Assembly (NCBI GenBank): GCA_965225705.1
Contig: OZ245325.1
Span: 1-64,000 of the forward strand
Origin: G965225705 sp965225705
Lineage (GTDB): Bacteria; Pseudomonadota; Alphaproteobacteria; Caulobacterales; Maricaulaceae
Length of the DNA: 64,000 nt
Direction: 5' to 3'
Positions 33,408-43,000 of the stretch are shown here, piece after piece. Position 1 is the stretch's first letter. Every line of letters starts with the position of its first letter. Under the pieces are notes generated by a model. That model had not been told where the DNA came from, ran no database searches, and was given only the letters and a program-made list of their open reading frames with translations. A program made the translations under genes and the position numbers.

Positions 33408-33430
33408 AAAAAAAAGCGAAGCTTTTTTTT
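33408..33430. terminator. Bidirectional intrinsic-terminator-like hairpin
   Basis: A10-class stem AAAAAAAAGC-GAA-GCTTTTTTTT between rpmG and the tRNA. It has a U-run on either strand and would isolate the tRNA gene from rpmG read-through. Confidence 0.5.
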
Positions 33431-33549
33431 GCTGTATGACGTCTGTTTTTATGCATGCTCTCTTAAAAGCCAGTCTTTAAAAGACTTATCAAAGACAGCT
33501 TAAGTATCAAAAAAGATTGAAAACTCCCCGGCTCTCTTTACAAACAGGG

Positions 33550-33581
33550 CCCCGGAGTGAACACTATGGAAGTCTCCGGGC
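33550..33581. terminator. Hairpin just after the rpmG stop
   Basis: CCCGGAG (33551-33557) pairs with CTCCGGG (33574-33580). On the minus strand it follows the rpmG stop directly but has little U-run; on the plus strand it is followed by TTTATTTTATTTT. Confidence 0.45.
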
Positions 33582-33582
33582 T

Positions 33583-33750
33583 TTATTTTATTTTGCCTTC
33601 TTTAAACAGAACATGCTTACGGACAACAGGGTCATATTTCCGCAAAGTGAGCTTTTCTGTCATGGTACGTGCATTTTTTTTCGTCACATAAAAATAGCCC
33701 GTATCCGCTGTTGAGTTCAGACGGATTTTTATGCTTGCCGCTTTCGCCAT
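33583..33750 (-). CDS. rpmG: 50S ribosomal protein L33
   Basis: 55 residues, MAKAASIKIRLNSTADTGYF then YVTKKNARTMTEKLTLRKYD. The full family length is present and this is the zinc-free form (no CxxC pairs). The start is ATG 33750; the longer frame to 33900 has no support. It is a component of the large ribosomal subunit near the E site. Confidence 0.97.
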   Translation of the reverse strand: MAKAASIKIRLNSTADTGYFYVTKKNARTMTEKLTLRKYDPVVRKHVLFKEGKIK

Positions 33751-34061
33751 AAGACACAACCTTTCCTGATAAACTCTCCCCCAAATCCCAGAGAAGAAAA
33801 GAGGGCGTATCATAATAAAGCTTTTTAGCCTGTCAAGCTTTAAGCGACAAAGAATTTTAAGGAATCTGCAGGACTGTATACCACAGAACTTTTCCTGCAA
33901 TATATCTCCTGCGCGTATGTCCCCATTTTATAAAAAATACGCCTGTCTCTGACCTCGTAACAGGGGGAACCTTCACAGCTGTCACGGGCCTGCAGTTGAA
34001 GATACCGGAAAGAGTGTGCTAAAGTGAAAGTTCACAATCTTTTAAAAGGGGTTATTATCTT
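33751..34061. other. Divergent intergenic region between rpmG and rsfS
   Basis: About 310 bp with no coding frame of note. It must hold promoters for both flanking genes, but no consensus pair was clear by eye. Confidence 0.35.
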
Positions 34062-34496
34062 TTGACAAGCAGTCTTAGTTCTGTTGACGATAAGGTCGCA
34101 TCTACACAACACCGCTCTAAGAGTGGGGACAGAGTGTCACACTTCGAACAACAAAAAACTCTTATTCTTTCTGTCCTTGAAGAAAATAAGGCAGAAAATG
34201 TTCTCTCCCTCAATCTGAAGGGAAAATCTTCTGTCACGGATCTTATGATTCTGGCCTCAGGCCGATCCCATATTCATGTGGGAGCCATAGCGGATTATCT
34301 CCTGAGACGTCTCAAAGAAGAAGGGTATGGGCGCTTTCATGCGGAAGGTCGACAATCCTGTGACTGGGTCCTTATCGATACACCCGGTATTATGGTGCAT
34401 ATTTTTCGTCCTGAGGTTCGTGATTTTTATGATCTTGAAAAAATGTGGTCCGTCGACTTTCCTGATGAGACGCCTGTTACTGATGCTATCTCATGA
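34062..34496 (+). CDS. rsfS: Ribosomal silencing factor RsfS
   Basis: Binds L14 and blocks 30S-50S joining under nutrient limitation. The core KAENVLSLNLKGKSSVTDLM, SGRSHIHVGAIADYLLRRLK, CDWVLIDTPGIMVHIFRPEV, RDFYDLEKMWS is complete. The start is uncertain: TTG at 34062 gives a 24-residue polar extension; GTG at 34134, preceded by GGGGA, gives a more usual N-terminus. The stop overlaps the rlmH ATG (ATGA), so these two are coupled. Confidence 0.93.
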   Translation: MTSSLSSVDDKVASTQHRSKSGDRVSHFEQQKTLILSVLEENKAENVLSLNLKGKSSVTDLMILASGRSHIHVGAIADYLLRRLKEEGYGRFHAEGRQSCDWVLIDTPGIMVHIFRPEVRDFYDLEKMWSVDFPDETPVTDAIS

Positions 34497-34963
34497 AGCT
34501 TGAAATACGTGCGGCTGGGCGTTTTAAATCAGGTCCTGAGCGTTCTCTTGTCGATGATTATCTTGCACGGGCCCGCCTTCTTGGGACAGGGCTTCATTTT
34601 ACCTCCCTTGAAGAAAAAGAATATGACACACGCAAATACCCTGATAAAAACAGTCAGACTGCGGCTATGATGCGGAACCTGCCAGACCGGGCTTTTTGTC
34701 TTGCCCTTGACGAAGGGGGAAAAAATCACCCCACATCTGTCTTTGCTGAAAAGCTTATGTCCTGGCGTGATCAGGGCATAGACCACCTTATTTTTTTTAT
34801 TGGTGGCGCCGATGGCCTTTCAGAAGACATTCTCTGGAAATCTCAGCTGAGGCTTGCTTTCGGTCAGCAGACCTGGCCGCATCGTTTTGTTCGCTTTATG
34901 CTGGCAGAACAAATTTACAGAGCCCTTTCTCTTCTTGCAGGAACACCCTATCATCGTGCCTGA
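34493..34963 (+). CDS. rlmH: 23S rRNA pseudouridine-1915 N3-methyltransferase
   Basis: 156-residue SPOUT enzyme modifying helix 69 of 23S rRNA. The knot motifs FCLALDEGGKNHPTSVFAEK, LIFFIGGADGLSEDIL and PHRFVRFMLAEQIYRALSLL are present, ending in the conserved GTPYHRA-type tail. It is the second gene of the rsfS-rlmH-envC-ctpA run. Confidence 0.97.
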   Translation: MKLEIRAAGRFKSGPERSLVDDYLARARLLGTGLHFTSLEEKEYDTRKYPDKNSQTAAMMRNLPDRAFCLALDEGGKNHPTSVFAEKLMSWRDQGIDHLIFFIGGADGLSEDILWKSQLRLAFGQQTWPHRFVRFMLAEQIYRALSLLAGTPYHRA

Positions 34964-34972
34964 CAGAGTATT

Positions 34973-36226
34973 ATGAGGACCAGAGCTGGCGGAAAGGTTA
35001 TGAGAATTTTTCATCTCCCTTTATATACCATTCTCCTTATCACCCTGCTTTGTCTCACCCCTTCAAAAGCCCAGGAGTCTTTTGACACCGAAACTCTTGA
35101 TACAATGCGTGAAGCACAAAAACAGGCCGAAGAACGTCAGGAAGAACTGGAGGCTGAAGCCGAAAAAGCCGCGATAGAGGTGCGTCATCTGCAGAAACAA
35201 ATGACACAAACTGCAGCAGAGAGACAAAAACTGGAACATGAAGCTTCTGATATAGAAGCACGCCTGGCTGTTTTGAACACGGAAGAAGAGAGCCTGTCCC
35301 AGAAATGGCAACGTGATCGCAAAGCCCTTCTTGATCTTTTGGCAGCCCTGCAAAGCCTTGAAACCAGCCACCCCCCTGCCCTTGCAATACACCCTAAAGA
35401 GGCCACAAAAGCAGCAAGAACAGCAAGCCTTATGGCAGAGCTTTCTCCGCTTTTGAAAGAGCGTACAGAAGATGTGAAGCAAAATCTCAGAAACCTCCTC
35501 AAACTCCGGGGAGAAATTTTACGTAAAAAAGAAAACCTTTTGGCTCTGGAAGAAGGCGTTAAAACCCGCCGTTCTCAACTTTCAAAATTCCTTGCAACAA
35601 AAAAATCACTGGAAACACAGTTGCGTAAGAATAGCCAAAAGGAAGCAGAGCGCGCGGCAGAGCTTGCCAAAAAATCTAAAAATCTCTCAGAACTCGTGAA
35701 CAGTCTCACAGCTCTGGCCGGTGATGTCCTCCCACGTCTCAAACCTCCCGCAAAAAAAAACCTCTCCCCTTCTGCACCTAAAAAACAGAAGAAAAAAACA
35801 CGCTCTTCTCCCCCCTCTTTTCAATCTCTGACAGGACGCTTTTCAGAGATGCGTGGTCGTCTGAGACTTCCCGCAGCAGGGCGCATGACAGGGAAATTTG
35901 GTGCCCCTATGGCCTCAGGGGGGCGAACAGAGGGTATAAAGCTTAAAACACGACCACGTGCTCAGGTTGTCTCACCCATCCAGGCACATGTTGAATTTGC
36001 CGGAGAATTTGGTAATTATGGTCTCCTCTTGATTTTAAATGTCGGAGATGGCTATCATCTGATCCTCTCCGGGCTTAAAACGCTTGTGACCGGGACAGGA
36101 AAAACTGTACTTGCAGGTGAACCCCTTGGAGAAATGGGGGAGCAGGATCAGTCTGGATCTGAACTGTATTTTGAAATCCGTAAAAACGGTCAACCCGTTA
36201 ACCCCCTGCCATGGTTACACCGCTAG
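34973..36226 (+). CDS. envC: EnvC-like murein hydrolase activator
   Basis: Periplasmic protein with a signal peptide (FHLPLYTILLITLLCLTPSKAQ), a long coiled coil (about residues 35-260) and a C-terminal LytM/M23 domain. The M23 zinc ligands are replaced: the HxxxD site reads GRTEGIKLK, the HxH position reads SELYFE. It therefore should activate amidases rather than cut peptidoglycan itself, as EnvC does in cell division. The start may be 35000 (with GGAAAGG just upstream) instead of 34973. Confidence 0.88.
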   Translation: MRTRAGGKVMRIFHLPLYTILLITLLCLTPSKAQESFDTETLDTMREAQKQAEERQEELEAEAEKAAIEVRHLQKQMTQTAAERQKLEHEASDIEARLAVLNTEEESLSQKWQRDRKALLDLLAALQSLETSHPPALAIHPKEATKAARTASLMAELSPLLKERTEDVKQNLRNLLKLRGEILRKKENLLALEEGVKTRRSQLSKFLATKKSLETQLRKNSQKEAERAAELAKKSKNLSELVNSLTALAGDVLPRLKPPAKKNLSPSAPKKQKKKTRSSPPSFQSLTGRFSEMRGRLRLPAAGRMTGKFGAPMASGGRTEGIKLKTRPRAQVVSPIQAHVEFAGEFGNYGLLLILNVGDGYHLILSGLKTLVTGTGKTVLAGEPLGEMGEQDQSGSELYFEIRKNGQPVNPLPWLHR

Positions 36227-36290
36227 AAGTCTTTAAGAGTTAGAACAGATTGTCCAGAGGAAGTGACCAGGTTTTCAGAGGAGATAGAAT

Positions 36291-37601
36291 GTGCGCCTGA
36301 AATATGTTGTCCCTTTTTTAGGGTTTCTTATCGCTTTTGTTGTGGTTTCTGGAGGCACCCATCCAAAAACGGAGACATCTTCCTCTCAGGACACATTTCG
36401 CCAGCTTGAGCTTTTTGCTGATATTTTAGCACGTGTTCAACATGATTATGTCGTTGAAACTGAAGACAAAGATCTTATAGAGGCCGCTATTAACGGCATG
36501 CTCCAGGATCTGGATCCGCACTCAAGCTATCTCTCGTCCAGGGCTTTTCAGGACATGCAAATTCATACGAGAGGTGAATATGCGGGCCTTGGTATTGAGG
36601 TCACCACAGAAGATGGCGCTGTGAAAATTGTGACCCCCATTGATGACACACCCGCAGCCAAGGCAGGTCTTAAACCGGGGGATTATATTGTTGCTCTTAA
36701 CGGAAATTCCATTCTTGGGCTTTCACTTGATGAAGCGGTCAGCAAAATGAGGGGCCCGGTTGGTGAGGCCGTAACGCTGACCATTGCGCGGGAAGGAAAA
36801 GAACCTTTTGATATCACAATCACCCGGAAAACCATCACAAGGAAGCCCCTGACCTATCGTCTTGAACAGGGCGTACCTTATATTCGTCTTATAACCTTTA
36901 GTGAAAAAACGACAGAGGCTCTCAAACAGGCCCTCAAAGACCTGTCCAAAAATTTTGGGGGCCACCTTCCTGGTCTTCTTCTTGACGTACGTAACAATCC
37001 CGGAGGGCTTCTTGACCAGGCTGTTTCAGTCTCTGATCTGTTTCTGGACGGGGGAGAAGTTGTCTCCACACGTGGCCGCAAGCCTCAAGATGAGCAACGC
37101 TATAATGCAGAACCCGGAGACATATTAAAAGGGGTTCCTGTTGTCGTTTTGATGAATGAAGGCACGGCCAGCGCCGCTGAAATTGTTGCGGGGGCCCTTC
37201 AGGATCGTCGTCGTGGAACGGTTGTAGGAAGAAAATCTTTTGGAAAAGGCTCTGTACAAACAGTTGTCCCTCTGGATGGTGGTCGCAACGGTGCTCTGCG
37301 TTTAACAACAGCCCGCTATTATACACCGTCTAACCGTTCTATTCAGGCAGCAGGGATTCTTCCTGATTTTGTTGTTGCACAGGCACCGAAAGAGAAAAAA
37401 AAGGACAAGCCCCGGCGTTTTCTTGAAGCCAATCTCCCCCATGCTCTCAAACATGAAGATACAAAGGAGAAGGAAGAAAAAGAGGCAGAACCTGAATATC
37501 CTCCTCAGGACTGGGACAAAGAAAAGGATTATCAGCTCAAACGTGCTGTAGATATTCTGAAAAAAATGATAACACCTCAACATCAGGCCCGCGCGGGATA
37601 A
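36291..37601 (+). CDS. ctpA: Carboxy-terminal processing protease (S41)
   Basis: 436 residues: signal anchor (VVPFLGFLIAFVVVSGG), DLDPHSSYLSS, PDZ domain (GEYAGLGIEVTTEDGAVKIV to GDYIVALNG), catalytic serine in NEGTASAAEIVAGALQD and lysine in VGRKSFGKGSVQT. It trims C-termini of periplasmic proteins and often regulates murein hydrolases, fitting its place after envC. The start is GTG 36291, because the overlapping ATG at 36289 hits a stop after three codons; GAGGAG is nine bases upstream. The tail is Lys/Glu-rich. Confidence 0.95.
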   Translation: MRLKYVVPFLGFLIAFVVVSGGTHPKTETSSSQDTFRQLELFADILARVQHDYVVETEDKDLIEAAINGMLQDLDPHSSYLSSRAFQDMQIHTRGEYAGLGIEVTTEDGAVKIVTPIDDTPAAKAGLKPGDYIVALNGNSILGLSLDEAVSKMRGPVGEAVTLTIAREGKEPFDITITRKTITRKPLTYRLEQGVPYIRLITFSEKTTEALKQALKDLSKNFGGHLPGLLLDVRNNPGGLLDQAVSVSDLFLDGGEVVSTRGRKPQDEQRYNAEPGDILKGVPVVVLMNEGTASAAEIVAGALQDRRRGTVVGRKSFGKGSVQTVVPLDGGRNGALRLTTARYYTPSNRSIQAAGILPDFVVAQAPKEKKKDKPRRFLEANLPHALKHEDTKEKEEKEAEPEYPPQDWDKEKDYQLKRAVDILKKMITPQHQARAG

Positions 37602-37821
37602 TCCGGAAGAATAGTCCTGAGTACCGGATCTGATCCTGCCCAAATTATAAGAATATGTATTTTGCAGGGAAAGTAAGACTATGGTGATAAAAATATGTCA
37701 AAACTGGTGCCTCATGAAAAATACGAAAATTTTCAGACCTCATTCTACAGAAACCAGATCTCAAACATCTGTTGTGCGAGGTCTTTATCCCTTTTCTGAA
37801 ATAGGTAGCAAGAGATAAGCT

Positions 37822-39363
37822 ATGAAAGATAAAAACGCTTCTTTCAAACTTCCAAAATATGAACGCTCCCGGTCTGAACAGAGAAAGCATCAGGGATCTT
37901 CACCTGTTTTTGATCTCACATCTCCAAAACGTACAGGCTTTTTTATAAAGCTTTTTGCTTTGCTGTTCTTTCTTATATGTCTTTTATCTTTCTCCCTTCT
38001 CACCTGGTTACGGGGAGATCCCGGGGCCGCCTGGCCCCGTGCTATTGTTTCTCTGTCCTCTGAATCTACAAAAGGGGTTTCTGCAGCTGTTCTCCGAAGC
38101 CCTTTAGAAAACCATGTGGACAGTACAGAAGCGTATGCTGGTTACGATCCTTATTTTGATGATCTGAACAACATTGCGACAGATGAAGCTTTTCCAGGGG
38201 AGCAGGACAAGGGTCTGGCCATCACGCGTTCTCCCAAAGGGGGCGGCCCCAAAATTATCCACATCAATCCAGCACAGAAAAAAACAGGACCTTTGCCCAA
38301 AGCTCCTCTTCCGGGTCTCTATACCAAAGGATCTTATGGTCCTCTGCCTCAGATTGCCCCTGATGGCCGTAAACCCTGGCAAGCCTATGCGCGTCCCTTT
38401 CAAAAGACAGGACACCCTCTTGTGGCCATTATCGTTGGGGGGTTAGGTCTTGATCCTGAAACCACACGGCAGGCTATTCGGAACCTCCCCCCGGACATCA
38501 CGCTTGGCTTTGCCCCCCATGCTGATAACCTCCAGGACTGGATTGATGAAGCACGCCGCTATGGCCATGAAACTGTTGTACAATTGCCTATGGAAGCTTA
38601 TGGAACAAAAGGGGGGAATTCTGACTCGAATACACTCCTGTCTTCTTCAAAAGGGCCTGAAAACATGAAACGCCTGGACTGGCTTATGGGACGCACAACA
38701 GGGTATTTTGCTGTGATGAACTATCTCGGCGGAAAGTTTTTAGGAAACCCTCGGTCCATGGAACCGGTTTTTACAAAGCTGGCACAGCAGGGTATAGCTT
38801 TTGTCCATGATGGGGCAGGTCAGAAAAAAACTGTCAAGTCTCTTGCTCATAACGCCGGTCTTCCCTATCTCCCTACAAACAATATTATCGATGTGCGGCG
38901 GGACAGGGCTGATATTGATGCTCAGCTTCTTAACCTCACCCTCCAGGCGCGACGTCACAAACAGGCTTTGGGGTTTGGCTTTGCCTTTCCTGAAACTTTG
39001 GATCGTTTGAAGGCATGGTCAGACAAACTGGAAAAAAGAGGCATACGTCTCGCCCCGGCATCAGCACTTTTTCAGGAAGAAACACGCGAAGCTCCCCCAT
39101 TCTCAGAAGATCAAAAGATAGCTGAGATAAAAAAAGACAAACCCATCACAAAAATCGCAGGCGCCACCTCAAAGACAAAGAACAATGACCTGATTTTCAG
39201 GGATCCGACACCTCAAAAGAAGACATCCTCCCCTCTCCCGAAAGAAAGCAAAAAAAGCCTGACGGAACCCGGTGGAGATAATCTTATCATTTTTCATGAA
39301 ACTGTTGAAGAGGTTAACCATCAGCCACAACAAGGGAAAGATCTCAAAGGTGACAAGAAATAA
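37822..39363 (+). CDS. Divergent polysaccharide deacetylase family protein (YibQ-like)
   Basis: 513 residues. One membrane helix (FALLFFLICLLSFSLLTW) is followed by a Pro-rich linker. The divergent deacetylase (DUF610/YibQ) domain covers about residues 195-420: VAIIVGGLGLDPETTRQAIR, ITLGFAPHADNLQDWIDEAR, GHETVVQLPMEAYG, VMNYLGGKFLGN, FVHDGAG. The position between ctpA and rppH is a conserved alphaproteobacterial order. The C-terminal 90 residues are charged and low complexity. The catalytic role is unproven for this family. Confidence 0.88.
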   Translation: MKDKNASFKLPKYERSRSEQRKHQGSSPVFDLTSPKRTGFFIKLFALLFFLICLLSFSLLTWLRGDPGAAWPRAIVSLSSESTKGVSAAVLRSPLENHVDSTEAYAGYDPYFDDLNNIATDEAFPGEQDKGLAITRSPKGGGPKIIHINPAQKKTGPLPKAPLPGLYTKGSYGPLPQIAPDGRKPWQAYARPFQKTGHPLVAIIVGGLGLDPETTRQAIRNLPPDITLGFAPHADNLQDWIDEARRYGHETVVQLPMEAYGTKGGNSDSNTLLSSSKGPENMKRLDWLMGRTTGYFAVMNYLGGKFLGNPRSMEPVFTKLAQQGIAFVHDGAGQKKTVKSLAHNAGLPYLPTNNIIDVRRDRADIDAQLLNLTLQARRHKQALGFGFAFPETLDRLKAWSDKLEKRGIRLAPASALFQEETREAPPFSEDQKIAEIKKDKPITKIAGATSKTKNNDLIFRDPTPQKKTSSPLPKESKKSLTEPGGDNLIIFHETVEEVNHQPQQGKDLKGDKK

Positions 39364-39877
39364 TAATTCGCAACAAAACCCCTTAACCCCAAACCATAGT
39401 CCTGATCTCTACAGGCCTAATATTGGTCTTGCCATTTTTAATCAGAAAGGCCGTGTTTTTTGGGCGCAGCGTCTTGGAGAAAAAGGTACCTATGCCTGGC
39501 AAATGCCGCAGGGGGGTATTGATAAAGGAGAGAGCCCTGAACAGGCCGCTCTGCGTGAACTTCAGGAAGAAACAGGTATCACCCCCATAATGGTAACACC
39601 CCTTGGTACGCTCGATAAATGGTTATATTATGATTTTCCGCCTGAAGTCCTGAAGCAAAAAAAAAGCAAGAGCTGGCTTGGCCAAAAACAAAAATGGTTT
39701 GCTTTTTCTTTCCTGGGACAGGATCAAGATATTTGCCTTGAAACAGAACAGCCCGAGTTTTCAGAATGGATATGGGCTGGTTTAGAAACACTGCCCCCGA
39801 GGGTCATACCCTGGAAACAGGCTGTCTACACAGAAGTTGTCAAACATTTCTCCGGTTTTGCCCATACGGGAAATTAA
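39350..39877 (+). CDS. rppH: RNA pyrophosphohydrolase
   Basis: Nudix enzyme removing pyrophosphate from 5'-triphosphorylated RNA to start decay. The Nudix box GGIDKGESPEQAALRELQEETGI is perfect; YRPNIGLAIFNQKGRVFWAQ and AWQMPQGG precede it. GTG 39350 overlaps the upstream stop and follows AAGGGAAAG; the longer frame from 39272 lies inside the previous gene. 175 residues is close to the family length. Confidence 0.94.
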   Translation: MTRNNNSQQNPLTPNHSPDLYRPNIGLAIFNQKGRVFWAQRLGEKGTYAWQMPQGGIDKGESPEQAALRELQEETGITPIMVTPLGTLDKWLYYDFPPEVLKQKKSKSWLGQKQKWFAFSFLGQDQDICLETEQPEFSEWIWAGLETLPPRVIPWKQAVYTEVVKHFSGFAHTGN

Positions 39878-40066
39878 GCACCAGTTTTGTTCTCCAAAAT
39901 CGCATGTATGAAGTTTAGAAAAACCATCTGATAAAGATTCTTCCGGCTTAGAGGAAGTTTGGCAAGTGAGGGTGATCCCTGTCTGTCCTGATGCTAAAAA
40001 AACCTGAGACATGGCCCATGCTGCACATGACTGTCTCCCCCTTTATCCTGTAAATCACACACCTTC

Positions 40067-43000
40067 CTAAGACATCACAGAAGCTGAAAGTTCCCGAAAA
40101 CGGGCCAGAGCCAGAAACAGGGTGGAGGCTGACCAGGTCTGGGCTTTTTTCAATTTATCAATACCCTCTACAACCATTTCCGTCTTTTGTTTATGGGTTT
40201 CAATCCAGGCCTCAAGCACAGAAGAAGCCCATGCGATATCCCCCTGTTCTTTGCCTTCAGTCAAGTCTCCCCCCTGTGTATCGACAAAAGACATGACGGC
40301 CCCTACAAGGCGTGTCTGCTCTTCATAAAATCTTTCCCACATACGGCGAAGGGCGACACGGTCCCAGTGTTGCGGTGAGGACATGGCAAGGCAGGCTTCC
40401 CGCAGGCGATCAAGCCTGAAGTGTTTCCCAAAAACAAAAAACAGGCGGGCTGTTGTCTGCACTGGCCATGCTTTTTCCCGGGCCAGCTCAATGACATAGC
40501 AGGACACGGCACAGGCCCGCAACAGTGCTATTTTCGAAGCAAGATCTTCAGGCACACCCAGTTTGACATAATCCCTCATGCGCCGCTCTATGCGCTTACG
40601 GTCAAAGAGAGACATAGAATCCATAAGAACGGGAACCAGCGTCCTGAGGGCCCCACCATAGGTGTCCACCAGAGATGTAATGCCCTTAGAGGTTGTCCCT
40701 GCCTGAAAGCGTTTGGCGAACCATCCGGTCTGCTGACGCAGAACACGCATCACCTCAACACTCATCTGAGTCTGAACCTCAGCAGGGATTTGATTATTAA
40801 GAGCCTCTATCTCTTCCATCAGGGTATTAAGATCAAGGACAGCTTCTGTCACAGAAAACGCCCTGATGATATCCCCAACGGATGAGCCTAAAAGCTCCCT
40901 TAGGCGATCAATAAAGCTTGCCCCCCCTAAATCAACAAGGTTATTGGCCAGACGTGTTGCAATAATCTCCTGTTTCAAACGGTGGGTGTCCCGTTCTTTC
41001 TTAAATCCATGGACAGCTTTTGGGAAATATGAAATCAGTGTCGCCTCAAAATATGGATCCTCCAGGGCTTTTGAGGCAAGAATTTCATCAAAAAGCGTAA
41101 GTTTTGCATAAGCAATTAAAACAGCCAGCTCAGGACGTGTTAGAACCCCACCTTCTGTTTTCATGTTATGGAGTTGTTCTGAAGAGGGGAGTTTTTCCAG
41201 ATCGCGATCTAAATGCCCCTCACGCTCAAGCCGGTCCATCAGACGGGCATAAGAATCCATATCTTCAGCAATGCTGGCCTCAGCCATAGAGATCGCACGT
41301 GTCTGTGTGATATTATGATCAAGAACAAGCTCGGCCACATCATCCGTCATGCTCTCAAGAATCTTATTGCGGTCTTTAAGATCTATGGCACCGTTGCGCA
41401 CAGCACCATTAAGAAGAATCTTCAGATTAACCTCATGATCCGAGGTATCAACACCCGCAGCATTATCCACGGCATCCGTATTCATCTTCCCACCTTTTCG
41501 GGCAAAGGCAATACGGCCCAGCTGTGTTACCCCGAGATTAGCGCCCTCTCCAATAACCTGAGCCTTTGCATCCGTAGAATTAATACGGAGGAGATCATTG
41601 GCTTTATCACCAACCTGCCAGTTCTGTTCTTCCTCTGCTTTGAGATATGTCCCAATCCCCCCAAACCATAAAAGCTCACAAGGTGCCTTCAACAAAGCAG
41701 AAATAAGCTCATTTGGTGTGACCTCGTCTTTCTGGAGTCCTGTCAGATCCTGAAGCTTTTGGTGAAGCTTAATAGCCTTGTCCGAACGTGAATACACCCC
41801 ACCACCTTCAGAGAGCAAAGCCTTATCATAATCCTGCCAGCTTGATCGTGGCATGGTGAAAAGACGCTGACGCTCCTTCCAGCTTATCTCCGGATCAGGT
41901 TCCGGATCAAAGAAAATATCCCTGTGATCAAAAGCTGCAAGAAGCTTAATTTTTTTGGACAAAAGCATGCCATTGCCAAACACATCACCAGACATATCTC
42001 CAACACCTATAACAGTGAAATCTTCTGTCTGGATATCTTTCCCCACTTCACGAAAATGACGCTTGACAGCCTCCCAGGCACCACGGGCTGTTATCCCCAT
42101 ACCTTTATGATCATAGCCTGTTGAACCTCCAGAGGCAAAAGCATCATCCAGCCAGAAACCCGCGTCATGTGCAAGGCCATTGGCAATGTCCGAAAATGTC
42201 GCCGTCCCCTTATCGGCCGCCACCACCAGATAAGGATCATCTCCATCCCATCGTATCACACGGGAAGGATGCGTGACCTCTTCACCTTTTAAACTATCCG
42301 TCAGAGACAGAAGGCCACTGATAAAAGTTTTATAAGCCCTTATAGCTTCTTCACGTATAGCTGTACGATCCCCTGTTTTAGGTAACTGTTTCGGGAAAAA
42401 CCCTCCTTTTGACCCAACAGGAACAATAACAGCATTTTTAACCTGTTGCGCTTTGACAAGGCCTAAAACTTCTGTCCTGAAATCATTTCGTCTATCTGAC
42501 CAGCGAATCCCCCCCCGGGCAACGGGACCAAAGCGAATATGGACACCATCAACATGAGGTGAGGAGACAAAAATTTCCCGATAAGGCCTGGGTGAGGGAA
42601 GGGCAACAAGATCACGGCTTGCGATTTTAATGGCAATAAAAGGTTTAAAAGCACCTTCTTCATTTTTTTGATAGAAGTTTGTACGGATCACAGACTGAAT
42701 AAGACGGGTCAGACGACGTAAAATACGATCAGCCTCAAGATTCATGACCGTGTTAAGTTCTGTGTCAATCTTTTCTGACAACAGGTTTGACTGTTCTTCC
42801 CGTGCCTTAAAGTCCAGAGAAAGATCGGGATCAAAACGGACAGTTTTCAACTCCAGAAGTAATTTTGTCAGAACCGGATTATCAATAAGGGTCTGTTCCT
42901 GGAGAGCCTGATTAGGATCCATGCCTGTTTGCTGACGATATTTTGCACAGGTTCTTAAAAAAGCAACCTCCCGCCAGGAGACTCCTAAAATCAAAACGAG